From an archaeon (GTDB lineage Archaea > Nanobdellota > Nanobdellia > Woesearchaeales > GW2011-AR9): 39,562 bases of DNA. Made by a program: the position numbers and the translations under genes. Where the stretch lies: positions 1-39,562 of the forward strand of contig JAHFSD010000009.1 of NCBI GenBank assembly GCA_023265925.1, read 5' to 3'. Below the pieces are notes generated by a model. The model was not told where the DNA came from. It did no database searches and worked only from the letters and a program-made list of their open reading frames with translations. Shown piece by piece: positions 31,370 through 38,977 of the stretch (within the stretch, counting starts at the first letter, position 1; every line of letters begins with the position of its first letter).

Positions 31370-31438
31370 TTTCACTGGAATAAGATCGTCTGGCTAGGGA
31401 TGGCGGCAGTGGGAGTGTTGTTTGTGTTTGTTCTTTAA
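31370..31438 (+). pseudogene. Diverged second copy of the site-2 protease gene's 3' end
   Basis: Aligns with 31071-31142 from Phe-His-Trp-Asn-Lys to the stop region (FHWNKIVWLGM in both). Differences are mostly silent third positions (six silent codons by eye against four or five replacements, the latter near the end). It has no start or upstream gene body, so it is a 22-codon orphan tail. Confidence 0.85.
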
Positions 31439-31486
31439 AGAAAACGTGGGTAAGATTAATAAAAAACCAACCAAAATTACCGGGAG

Positions 31487-33175
31487 ATGTCCTTTTACCA
31501 GGAAACCATCGCCGTACTCAGGCAGAAGAATTTATCTGAGAAAGAACTCTCGGCTTTAAAGCGGGAGCTCTCCCAGAAATACAAGTTAAAAACCATTCCC
31601 ACCAACATTCAGATCTTTCTAAATGCTTCACAGCACGATATCGAATTCCTGAAACCCCGATTGCTGACTAAGCCAGTGCGGACGATTTCGGGAGTGGCGC
31701 CCGTAGCCTTGATGACTGCTCCCTCCCGCTGTCCTCATGGAAAATGCACGTTTTGTCCCGGCGGCCTGGGCAGTCCCTGGGGTGACGTTCCCCAATCTTA
31801 TACTGGCCATGAGCCGGCTACCATGAGAGGCATTCGCAATAATTATGATTCCTACCTGATGATGTTTAACCGCTTAGAGCAGTATGCCATTTTAGGCCAT
31901 AGCTTTGACAAGGTGGAAATCATCATTATGGGTGGGACGTTTCCGGCAACACCTTTAGAGTATCAGGAAACTTTTATCCGGGATGCTTTTCAGGCAATGA
32001 ACGATTTTTCAGAACTGTTTTTTGATGCCCAAAACGGGTTGGAAGGAAAGTTTGAGTATCTCAGATTTAAAGAATTTTTTGAACTGCCCGCCAATGTCCA
32101 TGATCCGGAACGGATGAAGAGGCTTCACCGGAAATTACTGCAACTGAAGCACGCTACCAAGACTACCCTCCTCGAAGAACAGGAAAAAAACGAAACAGTC
32201 CAGGTTCGCTGCGTCGCCCTCTGCATTGAAACCAAGCCGGACTGGGGTTTTCTGGAGCATGGCAACGAAATGCTGCGACAGGGCTGTACAAGAGTGGAGC
32301 TGGGGATTGAATCGGTCTATGATGACGTTCTTCTGCACACTCACCGCGGCCATACGGCTGCTGACTCAAAGAAATCAATCCAGATTCTCCGCGATCTTGG
32401 CTTTAAAATCAATTTTCATTACATGCCTGGCCTGCCGTTAACGGACCGGGAGCGGGATGTTCAGGGAATGAAACAACTGTTTGACGATCCGGGATACAAG
32501 CCCGACATGATCAAATTCTATCCCTGCATGGTCGCTCCCGGAACGGCTCTGTATTATCAGTATAAACAAAGAAAATTTACACCTATTTCGACGGAAGAAG
32601 CGGCTGAGCGCTTAGTGCCCATCAAGGAATATACACCGGAATACTGCCGCATCCAACGCATTCAGCGGGACGTGCCTACCAAATACTGGTCTGCTGGCGT
32701 TGACCGGACTAATTTCCGGCAGTATCTTCATGAGAATTATCAATTCACCTGTCGCTGCATCCGCTGCCGCGAGCCAAAAGGCAGGAAAGTTAATTGGGAA
32801 AAGGCAGAGATCAAAGTTAGGGAGTATGAAGCCTCAGGGGGGAAAGAATTTTTTATCGCTGCGGAAGATACGGAAAACGACCTCCTGATCGGCTTTTGCC
32901 GTCTGCGCTTTCCCTCTCAATATCTCCGTCCGGAAATAATTCCTGGAAGTGCCTTGATCCGGGAGCTGCATGTGTATGGAACTGCGACTGCCCTTGGCGA
33001 GGAGGGTGTAGTACAACATCGCGGCTGGGGCAGGAAATTGATGGAGAAAGCGGAAGAGATTGCCCGGCGGAATGGAAAATTCAAGATGGTGGTTATTTCG
33101 GGAGTGGGAACGAGGGAATATTATAAAAAGTTAGGGTATGGGAAGGAAGGGGTGTATGTGGTGAAGAGTCTTTAA
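31487..33175 (+). CDS. elp3: Elp3: tRNA uridine-34 modifying radical SAM/acetyltransferase
   Basis: A 562-residue protein of normal Elp3 length. It puts the carboxymethyl group on wobble uridine (cm5U) of tRNA, using acetyl-CoA and S-adenosylmethionine. The N-terminal segment binds tRNA. The radical SAM core carries CPHGKCTFCPGG at about 82-93, then IIMGGTFPATP and GIESVYDDVLLHTHRGHT. A Cys-rich zinc motif lies near residue 420 (CRCIRCRE). The C-terminal GNAT domain includes RELHVYGTA, the acetyl-CoA loop HRGWGRKLMEKAEEIA and the closing YYKKLGYGKEG. The start ATG at 31487 follows a GGGAG ribosome-binding site. It stands alone in transcription. Confidence 0.95.
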   Translation: MSFYQETIAVLRQKNLSEKELSALKRELSQKYKLKTIPTNIQIFLNASQHDIEFLKPRLLTKPVRTISGVAPVALMTAPSRCPHGKCTFCPGGLGSPWGDVPQSYTGHEPATMRGIRNNYDSYLMMFNRLEQYAILGHSFDKVEIIIMGGTFPATPLEYQETFIRDAFQAMNDFSELFFDAQNGLEGKFEYLRFKEFFELPANVHDPERMKRLHRKLLQLKHATKTTLLEEQEKNETVQVRCVALCIETKPDWGFLEHGNEMLRQGCTRVELGIESVYDDVLLHTHRGHTAADSKKSIQILRDLGFKINFHYMPGLPLTDRERDVQGMKQLFDDPGYKPDMIKFYPCMVAPGTALYYQYKQRKFTPISTEEAAERLVPIKEYTPEYCRIQRIQRDVPTKYWSAGVDRTNFRQYLHENYQFTCRCIRCREPKGRKVNWEKAEIKVREYEASGGKEFFIAAEDTENDLLIGFCRLRFPSQYLRPEIIPGSALIRELHVYGTATALGEEGVVQHRGWGRKLMEKAEEIARRNGKFKMVVISGVGTREYYKKLGYGKEGVYVVKSL

Positions 33176-33234
33176 TTTGCCACTGAGCGGATAATTGGCG
33201 TAGTCGGACATTTCACTGTAACCTTCGCACCAGC

Positions 33235-33552
33235 TCACCATACAATTCCGTCGAAAGGTAGTATCCCTTCCTGCTCCAGCTCTTCCGCATCGAGCTGTAG
33301 GGGAACTTTATATTCTTTCAGGAGATCGCTGAATTTCCAGACGGAAACTTTGGCAAATCTGGTGGCCTGTCCAAAGGAGAACACTCCTGATTGATAGAAT
33401 TCTAAAGCTTTGTGGATGCGCCACTGCTGCATTCCCTGAACTAACAGCCGACGCAGCACTTCTGATTTCCCTAAATGTTCTACCTGTGATGCCTCGGAAA
33501 TCTCCTTCACGAGTTCCTGAGGAAGACGCGTCGTAATCGTTTCTGCAGTCAT
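33235..33552 (-). CDS. Solitary antitoxin-like protein (RHH plus UPF0175 region)
   Basis: A 105-residue protein. Residues 1-40 resemble a ribbon-helix-helix domain (ITTRLPQELVKEISEA, then SEVLRRLLVQG). Residues about 45-80 match the UPF0175 pattern (ALEFYQSGVFSFGQATRFAK, then VSVWKFSDLL). Most such proteins are paired with a PIN toxin, but no PIN gene lies next to it on its strand. A TATA-like TTAAATAGTA lies 20-30 bases upstream. It may be an orphan antitoxin or regulator. Confidence 0.78.
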   Translation of the reverse strand: MTAETITTRLPQELVKEISEASQVEHLGKSEVLRRLLVQGMQQWRIHKALEFYQSGVFSFGQATRFAKVSVWKFSDLLKEYKVPLQLDAEELEQEGILPFDGIVW

Positions 33553-33630
33553 GTTTTAAAAGTAAGACAATATACTATTTAAGCTTTTCGGCAGGTAAAT
33601 TTAAATAACCAGCGCTCAACAGCACAGCCT

Positions 33631-33888
33631 ATGCCCGTAATCAATAACCACCTCCTCCGCCACGCTAAACGCTGGATCATCATCGTTATTGGCTTCAGCG
33701 TGCTTCTTCTGGGCATCGCCCTGATTTTCCTTCCCGGGCCGGCGATCCTGGTCATACCGCTGGGATTGGCAATTCTGGGCACGGAACTGCTCTGGGCACG
33801 ACGGTTGTGGAAAAGGATCAAAGGGCAGAAAGAAGAGGAGGAAGAGAGCAGGAAAGCAGGGGAAGAAGAAAGCAGGAAAGAGGTATAA
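33631..33888 (+). CDS. PGPGW-family small membrane protein
   Basis: An 85-residue protein with two membrane helices around the family core LLLGIALIFLPGPAILVIPL, whose PGP turn defines the PGPGW (putative transmembrane protein) family; the final Gly-Trp of the name is replaced by Ala-Ile here. The C-terminal 25 residues are Glu/Lys-rich and cytoplasmic. A TTTAAATAA box lies about 23 bases before the ATG. The family's function is not known. Confidence 0.8.
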   Translation: MPVINNHLLRHAKRWIIIVIGFSVLLLGIALIFLPGPAILVIPLGLAILGTELLWARRLWKRIKGQKEEEEESRKAGEEESRKEV

Positions 33889-33973
33889 ATGGTGCCACAG
33901 AACTCAGTAATAAACTTATTTGTCAGTAGTAAATATAGGAAAATTTATAAATAAAGAGTGATTCTATCTAGAG

Positions 33974-34465
33974 ATGAAAGATAAAGTTGTAGTCGTCAAT
34001 ACTGCCCCTTTCATCCACTTAGCGAGAGCCGGGAGGTTAGAAGTTTTGCTTGACGTTTACAAAGAGGTCTATTCCCCCACTGGCGTGGAAGAGGAGTTGC
34101 TATTTCCGGCGCAGGCCCGTAGTTTTTTGGAAACATACGTTAAAGTAAAAGCTACCACCAATAAAGCTGCCGAGGAAGAGCTTGCCAGGAAACAGAGGAA
34201 ACTAGGAAAAGGCGAAATACAGTCTTATATTTTGTATAGAGAGATCGAAGCTGACGAGTTATTATTTGCCAATACCAAAGCACAGAGAATTCTCTCCGGA
34301 CTTGGTGCAAAGGTTCGGGATCTTATCCATCTACCGGGGTTGGACAGAGACTCAAAAATCTTCATCCACCAACAAGAGATTGATAAGTACCATCTGGATC
34401 TATGGAATGCTAACTACCAAACAAAAGAACTGGAAGGGGAGCTACGCCGAAGAGGGTTGATATAA
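33974..34465 (+). CDS. PIN-domain-like protein with altered catalytic residues
   Basis: A 163-residue protein of the DUF3368/PIN kind: VVVNTAPFIHLARAGRLEVL at the N-terminus, then VYSPTGVEEELL, GKGEIQSYILYREI and LLFANTKAQRILSGLGAKV. In active members the first strand ends in Asp and the LLFAN position is Asp-Asp/Asp-x; here both are Asn. The middle Glu is kept. The protein may therefore bind but not cut RNA. A TTTATAAAT box is 22 bases upstream. It overlaps by 24 bases, tail to tail, with a minus-strand HTH gene. Confidence 0.72.
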   Translation: MKDKVVVVNTAPFIHLARAGRLEVLLDVYKEVYSPTGVEEELLFPAQARSFLETYVKVKATTNKAAEEELARKQRKLGKGEIQSYILYREIEADELLFANTKAQRILSGLGAKVRDLIHLPGLDRDSKIFIHQQEIDKYHLDLWNANYQTKELEGELRRRGLI

Positions 34466-34771
34466 CTTATCTTGTTTTAATTCCTGAAGCTTTTGCTTCC
34501 CTACATTATCATCGTCTGAGGGCAAGGCATACTTGGCAAGAAACAATACAAAGACACTCTTATTTACGCCGGCCAGCTCTGCGGCTTTTCCTTGAGTTAC
34601 ATCCTCATTGAGATGAATTTCGTATGCTCTCACACAAGCGCTATATAATCGTCTTATCTCGTCAGAGAAGTTCTCTTTATCTTCACCTACTTCTGCGGCG
34701 ATGTCCTCTATACTTTTCGCTGTGGTTAAATACATGCTGATGCTATTATAACTGGGGGTGTTGGTGACCAT
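34442..34771 (-). CDS. Helix-turn-helix protein, possible antitoxin
   Basis: A 109-residue protein with a helical N-terminal part and a helix-turn-helix at about 60-85 (VTQGKAAELAGVNKSVFVLF), close in layout to UPF0175-type antitoxins. ATG 34771 is chosen because it lies about 20 bases from an AT-rich TTTAAAAAG box (about 34789-34799); the longer frame would swallow the promoter. It converges on the PIN-like gene and their 3' ends overlap. A toxin/antitoxin relation is possible even though the genes are on opposite strands. Confidence 0.6.
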   Translation of the reverse strand: MVTNTPSYNSISMYLTTAKSIEDIAAEVGEDKENFSDEIRRLYSACVRAYEIHLNEDVTQGKAAELAGVNKSVFVLFLAKYALPSDDDNVGKQKLQELKQDKLYQPSSA

Positions 34772-34883
34772 GGAAACCCAAAAGGCAGTGAACTTTTTAA
34801 ATGTTCTGCTTGAAAATAAGAACCCACTGAAGCAGCCTATTCTCTCCAAAGCTTTATAAAATACTTCAGCTAATTTCTGCGGC

Positions 34884-35642
34884 ATGACCCTCTACTTGAT
34901 CGGCCTGGGCCTGCATGATGAGAAAGATATTTCGCTGAAAGGATTAGAAGTGGTAAGAAATTGCGATACCATTTACCTGGAGAATTATACTTCCGTCCTG
35001 CAATGCTCTGTAGAAAACTTGGAAAAATTTTACGGTAAGAAAATCACCCTCTGCTCCCGTGAGCAGGCGGAACAGGGAGCAGAGAAAATCGTTGAAGAAG
35101 CGAGGAAGAACAATATTGCTTTTCTAGTGGTCGGCGACCCTTTTTCTGCCACCACCCATGTTGAACTGTTCCGCCTGGCCAAAGAAAAGAAAGTTCCAGT
35201 GAAAGTGATCCACAACGCTTCAATTCTGACGGCAGTAGGCATTACCGGCTTGCAGCTCTATAAATTTGGCCGGACCACCTCAATTCCTTTCCCGGAAGAC
35301 GTGCCCGAGGCGGAAACACCGTACATAGTGCTGAAAGAGAACCAGAGTTCAGGATTGCATACGTTATTCCTGCTGGACCTGCAGCCGGAACACGATAGAT
35401 TTCTTACCATTTCCCAGGCACTCCAAGTGTTGGAAAAGATTGAGGTGAAGCGGCAGGGAGGATTAATTACCGATTCATTGTTAGTCGTGGGCTGTGCCCG
35501 GCTGGGAAGTGATGATTATCTCATTAAAGCCGGATCAGTACCGGAAATTAAAAAAATAAATTTTGGCAGACCGCCCTACAGCCTGATTATTCCGGGAAAA
35601 TTGCATTTTCTGGAAGAAGAGGTACTGGAGTTCTATCGTTAG
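34884..35642 (+). CDS. dph5: Diphthine synthase
   Basis: A 252-residue SAM-dependent methyltransferase of the tetrapyrrole-methylase fold. It methylates the modified histidine of elongation factor 2 during diphthamide synthesis. Family motifs are LYLIGLGLHDEKDISLKGLE at the N-terminus, YLENYTS, VVGDPFSATTH (GDP motif), IHNASILTAVGITGLQLYKF and GRPPYSLIIPGKLHFLE near the end. The length is normal. The start at 34884 lies about 20 bases from a TTTATAAAA box. The gene stands alone. Confidence 0.97.
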   Translation: MTLYLIGLGLHDEKDISLKGLEVVRNCDTIYLENYTSVLQCSVENLEKFYGKKITLCSREQAEQGAEKIVEEARKNNIAFLVVGDPFSATTHVELFRLAKEKKVPVKVIHNASILTAVGITGLQLYKFGRTTSIPFPEDVPEAETPYIVLKENQSSGLHTLFLLDLQPEHDRFLTISQALQVLEKIEVKRQGGLITDSLLVVGCARLGSDDYLIKAGSVPEIKKINFGRPPYSLIIPGKLHFLEEEVLEFYR

Positions 35643-35661
35643 TAATGTTAAACCTTCTGCC

Positions 35662-36168
35662 TTAAAATACCCGCGAATAATCCACATCATTGGTCATCGC
35701 ATTCAGGCGATGGAACAGCGCCAGTTCCGCTTTATGCAGGTCAGCCCACAGCGCAAAGCGCCGCCGCTGGACGTAACTGACCTCACTGAGCGTTCCCAGA
35801 ACGGCAGCATACTGCAGCTCCTGAATAGTTTCCTCAGCCTCTGCTGCGGTCATGGATTCACTGCTGATATCTTGAGGGGCAGCAGTTGATTGGTACACTT
35901 CTTCCTGTACCGAGTGTGGACGCAAAAATTGGGTAGCATACTCCCCGTGAGGCCCATAGAATTGTTCCGGAGGAAGCGGTTCATCGAGATGATACTCAAT
36001 GCTCTGTTCTATACTCTGTTCTATATTCTGCTCTAAATCACTGGCTCCCGCTGCCGGCCAGGTACTTTGGTCAGAAGTAACATCTTTGAGCTGCTGATAG
36101 TCCAGCCGGCAGATGAAGCCAATGGCTTCGTTGATCTGGTACTGAATAGTTTCCTCCAAACCACCCAT
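35662..36168 (-). CDS. Hypothetical acidic, low-complexity protein
   Basis: A 168-residue acidic protein. The middle contains EQNIEQSIEQSIE, a short helical repeat. The C-terminus (VSYVQRRRFALWADLHKAEL) is helical and more conserved-looking. No signal peptide or membrane helix. It diverges from a GNAT gene, and a single palindromic TATA box lies between them. No function can be assigned. Confidence 0.6.
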   Translation of the reverse strand: MGGLEETIQYQINEAIGFICRLDYQQLKDVTSDQSTWPAAGASDLEQNIEQSIEQSIEYHLDEPLPPEQFYGPHGEYATQFLRPHSVQEEVYQSTAAPQDISSESMTAAEAEETIQELQYAAVLGTLSEVSYVQRRRFALWADLHKAELALFHRLNAMTNDVDYSRVF

Positions 36169-36189
36169 AGGCTGGTGGCAAGAGGCGTT

Positions 36190-36201
36190 ATATTTAAATA
36201 T
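36190..36201. promoter_or_regulatory. 12-base palindromic TATA box between divergent genes
   Basis: ATATTTAAATAT reads the same on both strands. The minus-strand start (36168) lies 21 bases away and the plus-strand start (36226) 24 bases away. No second TATA-like element is visible in the 57-base gap. Confidence 0.65.
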
Positions 36202-36225
36202 TATCCATTTTGGTTCAGAGAAATC

Positions 36226-36567
36226 ATGCTATTGCACACTGCCGCATTGCCGGGAGAAGGACTCAAACTGACTTTTAGTGACAACGGCCAGGAAATCGCC
36301 CGGGTGCGAATCTATTTCATCTCGAACGACCTTCATCCGCAGCCTTATGCCCTGATTGAAGACTTGTTTGTTCAGGAAGAGTTCAGAGGGCAAAGCCTGG
36401 GCACTAAACTTATGCAGGCAGCGATCGAGGAAGCGAAGAAGAAAGGCTGTTACAAGATTCTGGCCACCAGCCGCAAGGAGCGGGAGAAGGTCCACGAATT
36501 CTACCGCAAGTTGGGATTTAAAGAATGGGGGAAAGAGTTTCGGATTGATTTGGAACAAAAACATTAA
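36226..36567 (+). CDS. GNAT-family N-acetyltransferase
   Basis: A 113-residue minimal GNAT fold. The central strand and acetyl-CoA-binding loop read IEDLFVQEEFRGQSLGTKLM (R/Q-x-x-G-x-G/A type) and the domain closes with VHEFYRKLGFKEWG. These proteins transfer an acetyl group to an amine on a protein or small molecule; the target is not readable. The start at 36226 is chosen by its distance to the palindromic TATA box; the longer frame would cross it. The next gene follows 20 bases downstream. Confidence 0.85.
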   Translation: MLLHTAALPGEGLKLTFSDNGQEIARVRIYFISNDLHPQPYALIEDLFVQEEFRGQSLGTKLMQAAIEEAKKKGCYKILATSRKEREKVHEFYRKLGFKEWGKEFRIDLEQKH

Positions 36568-36587
36568 TATACCGTGGGAAAATTCTA

Positions 36588-37847
36588 ATGATGATGAACG
36601 AAATCCTTACCCGCATCAAACCCTGCCAGCAGGAAATACAGCATTTCCGCCAGGTCACGGCCGAATTTATCCGCAAGCTGAACTCTAAGCTCAGGAAAGC
36701 CCGCGCCCTCCTCGGCGGCAGCGGCGCTAAAGACACCTGGCTGGCCGGCAATCATGACGTGGACATCTTTGTGCTGTTTGACTACCAGACATTTTCGGAG
36801 AAGTCGGCAGAATTATCGTCCCTGCTGAAACCAGTCCTGAAGAGAGCCTTTCCGGGAAAGCGGATGGTAAAGCTGCATGGCAGCCGGGATTATTTTCAGA
36901 TGAGATATGAGAACATTAATTTTGAAATCATCCCCATCCTGAAGATCAGCAAGGCCAGCCAGGCTAAAAATATTACCGACATCTCTCCTTTACATTCCCG
37001 CTGGGTGAATACGCACACCAAAGGACTAAAGGACGAAATCCGTTTAGCCAAGCAATTCCTGCGGGCGCAGCGTCTTTATGGTGCGGAATCCTATATTGCC
37101 GGATTTAGCGGGTATGTCGTGGAAATTTTGATAGCGCATTATGGCTCACTGGAAAAACTGCTGAAAGCCAGCCAGCAGTGGAAAGTGAAAGAAGTCATTG
37201 ACGCGGAAAACCATTATCCGAAAAAAGATGCCCTGTTCCAGCTGAACAAATCCAAGACCCAGTCGCCGTTGATTGTCATTGATCCGGTCGATAAGACCAG
37301 AAATGCCAGTGCCGCCCTTTCCATCGAGAAATTTCTGAGGCTGAAAGCAGTGGCCCAGGCCTATCGGAAGAAGCCGGATGCTAAATTCTTCCAGGAAGGG
37401 GAGATAACACTCGAAAAGATGAAAAGGGAAGCGGAAAGGGAAAAACATAATTTAGTTTTTATCTCGGTTCTCCCTCTGGCGGGGAAGGAAGATGTGGTGG
37501 GGATGAAATTGTTGAAAACTTATGGATTCCTGCAGGGAAGATTAAAAGGATTTGGAATAAAAAAGTCTGGCTGGAGCTGGGATAAAGGGAAGCAGGCAGC
37601 ATTCTATTTCTTCCTGGAGAAAAAAGAGTTACCTAAGGTAGAAATCCGTCCCGGGCCGCCGCTGGCCCTGAAAGAGCACCTGGCCGGGTTCAGGAAGAAG
37701 TATCAAGAGACATTTGTGGAAGGAGGAAGGCTGATGGCCAGAGTTCCGGTAAGGAATTATGAATTGAAAGGATTTGTCAAAGAGACAGTGAAAGGGGAGT
37801 ATGTGAAGGAAAGGGTTAAAGAGGTAAAGGAAATCACGGTTACTTAA
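36588..37847 (+). CDS. cca: CCA-adding tRNA nucleotidyltransferase (archaeal class I)
   Basis: A 419-residue enzyme that adds or repairs the CCA end of tRNAs. The nucleotidyltransferase motif at about 43-60 is GGSGAKDTWLAGNHDVDIFV (GS...DxD). The following KLHGSRDYFQM and FEIIPILKISKA, with Asp/Glu of the active site, are typical of the archaeal class. The YGAESYIAGFSGYVVEILIAHYGS block is the central domain. Length is as expected. Three ATGs in a row (36588, 36591, 36594) precede NEILTRIKP; 36594 best fits the AATATAC box. It matters here because none of the three tRNA genes encodes CCA. Confidence 0.96.
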   Translation: MMMNEILTRIKPCQQEIQHFRQVTAEFIRKLNSKLRKARALLGGSGAKDTWLAGNHDVDIFVLFDYQTFSEKSAELSSLLKPVLKRAFPGKRMVKLHGSRDYFQMRYENINFEIIPILKISKASQAKNITDISPLHSRWVNTHTKGLKDEIRLAKQFLRAQRLYGAESYIAGFSGYVVEILIAHYGSLEKLLKASQQWKVKEVIDAENHYPKKDALFQLNKSKTQSPLIVIDPVDKTRNASAALSIEKFLRLKAVAQAYRKKPDAKFFQEGEITLEKMKREAEREKHNLVFISVLPLAGKEDVVGMKLLKTYGFLQGRLKGFGIKKSGWSWDKGKQAAFYFFLEKKELPKVEIRPGPPLALKEHLAGFRKKYQETFVEGGRLMARVPVRNYELKGFVKETVKGEYVKERVKEVKEITVT

Positions 37848-37879
37848 TCACTTCCCCTCTCTTTTTCTTCAGGAACAAC

Positions 37880-38389
37880 CTAACGACGGAAATCCTTCCT
37901 TTCCTGCTGATATTTCCAGCGATGAAAACGGCTGAACAGCCGTGTTTTGGTAATCACCCGCAACAGCCTCCCGCCAATGCGAAAGAACTTGCCAAACCGT
38001 TCGCTCCTGGCTAAGAAACGCACTTCCTTGCGCACTTCCAGCCCTTCATGCACAATCGCTTGCCCGACTACAAACCGTTCCACCCCTGCTAATACCCGAT
38101 AGATTTGCTCCATGAGATTAAACAGCAGGCCAAACGGAAACACCGCCAAAATATCCAGCCAGTAGTTTCGGAAAAAAAATTTAGTGCTTTTGGCTTTCCG
38201 GCCCAGGAAGACCAGGTCAATCACAAATACCGCAATCACCAGCCCATCCAGGATTTTAACGATAAAGTTTACGGTATGATTCTCCCCATGAAAAAAAATC
38301 TCGTAGATGATGATGAACAAGAGGAGAACGATAGCCGGAAGAATCAGCTTACGGTTCACCTCTTCCACTTTTTCCCAGAACGGGTTCAT
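37880..38389 (-). CDS. Voltage-sensor-like membrane protein without a pore
   Basis: A 169-residue protein with about three hydrophobic segments resembling S1-S3 of a cation-channel voltage sensor: LILPAIVLLLFIIIYEIFF, VIAVFVIDLVFLGRKAKSTK and FRNYWLDILAVFPFGLLF, the last with the typical W-x-x-D-x-x-A. The rest is a strongly basic cytoplasmic tail. There is no selectivity-filter (TxGYG) segment. ATG 38389 lies 24 bases from a CTTTAAATA box (about 38412-38420). Could be a stand-alone voltage sensor or a truncated ion-transport protein. Confidence 0.7.
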   Translation of the reverse strand: MNPFWEKVEEVNRKLILPAIVLLLFIIIYEIFFHGENHTVNFIVKILDGLVIAVFVIDLVFLGRKAKSTKFFFRNYWLDILAVFPFGLLFNLMEQIYRVLAGVERFVVGQAIVHEGLEVRKEVRFLARSERFGKFFRIGGRLLRVITKTRLFSRFHRWKYQQERKDFRR

Positions 38390-38519
38390 CGGGGAGCAGG
38401 ACTTTTTCGCTGTATTTAAAGATTGCGAGAAAATGGGCTTATCATCCTTACCATCATCTTCACAATCACCATCTCCACCAGCAAAAACTATAAATACCCC
38501 GTCCATCTTTCCAGCTCTT

Positions 38520-38957
38520 ATGAACGGTGTCAAAGCACGGTGCAAGAACTGTAATGGGGAAGCTCCTGCCGATCAATTTAAGCTGCATCACGGCTTTAAG
38601 ATGATGGTCTGCCCCGCTTGTTATACCGGTAAAAACAAAACTGTTAAAGATGCTGTCGGACAACGGGAGGCTGGCCCGGCTGGCCTGGCCGAAGCCCGGG
38701 AAAGCAAGCCCAGGCCTTCTGAGCCGCTTAAGCCAGCCGGCTGGGATAAAGAAGATGAATATTTGGAACGGGCTGCCCGGATGAGAAAACAGCAGACCCA
38801 AGCGCAGTTTGCCCCGGTAGAAGGGACAGAATTCGTAAAATACGCCTGCCAGCACTGCAAATATAATTTCCGGTATAATCCCGTCAAGAAAATCCCAGCT
38901 ACCTGCCCTTATTGTGACTTTGATATTCCCCGGGTCAAGCTGTCAGATATTTGGTAG
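38520..38957 (+). CDS. Two-zinc-ribbon protein
   Basis: A 145-residue protein with Cys pairs at both ends: CKNC (about 9-12) with CPAC (about 33-36), and CQHC (about 111-114) with CPYC (about 129-132). The middle is Pro/Glu/Lys-rich and probably unfolded, ending in a basic helix. The C-terminal ribbon (CQHCKYNFRYNP) resembles rubredoxin/ribosomal-type ribbons. A CTATAAATA box lies 25 bases before the ATG. Nucleic-acid or protein binding is likely; exact role unknown. Confidence 0.75.
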   Translation: MNGVKARCKNCNGEAPADQFKLHHGFKMMVCPACYTGKNKTVKDAVGQREAGPAGLAEARESKPRPSEPLKPAGWDKEDEYLERAARMRKQQTQAQFAPVEGTEFVKYACQHCKYNFRYNPVKKIPATCPYCDFDIPRVKLSDIW

Positions 38958-38977
38958 AAACTTTTCAGCTTTTCCAA

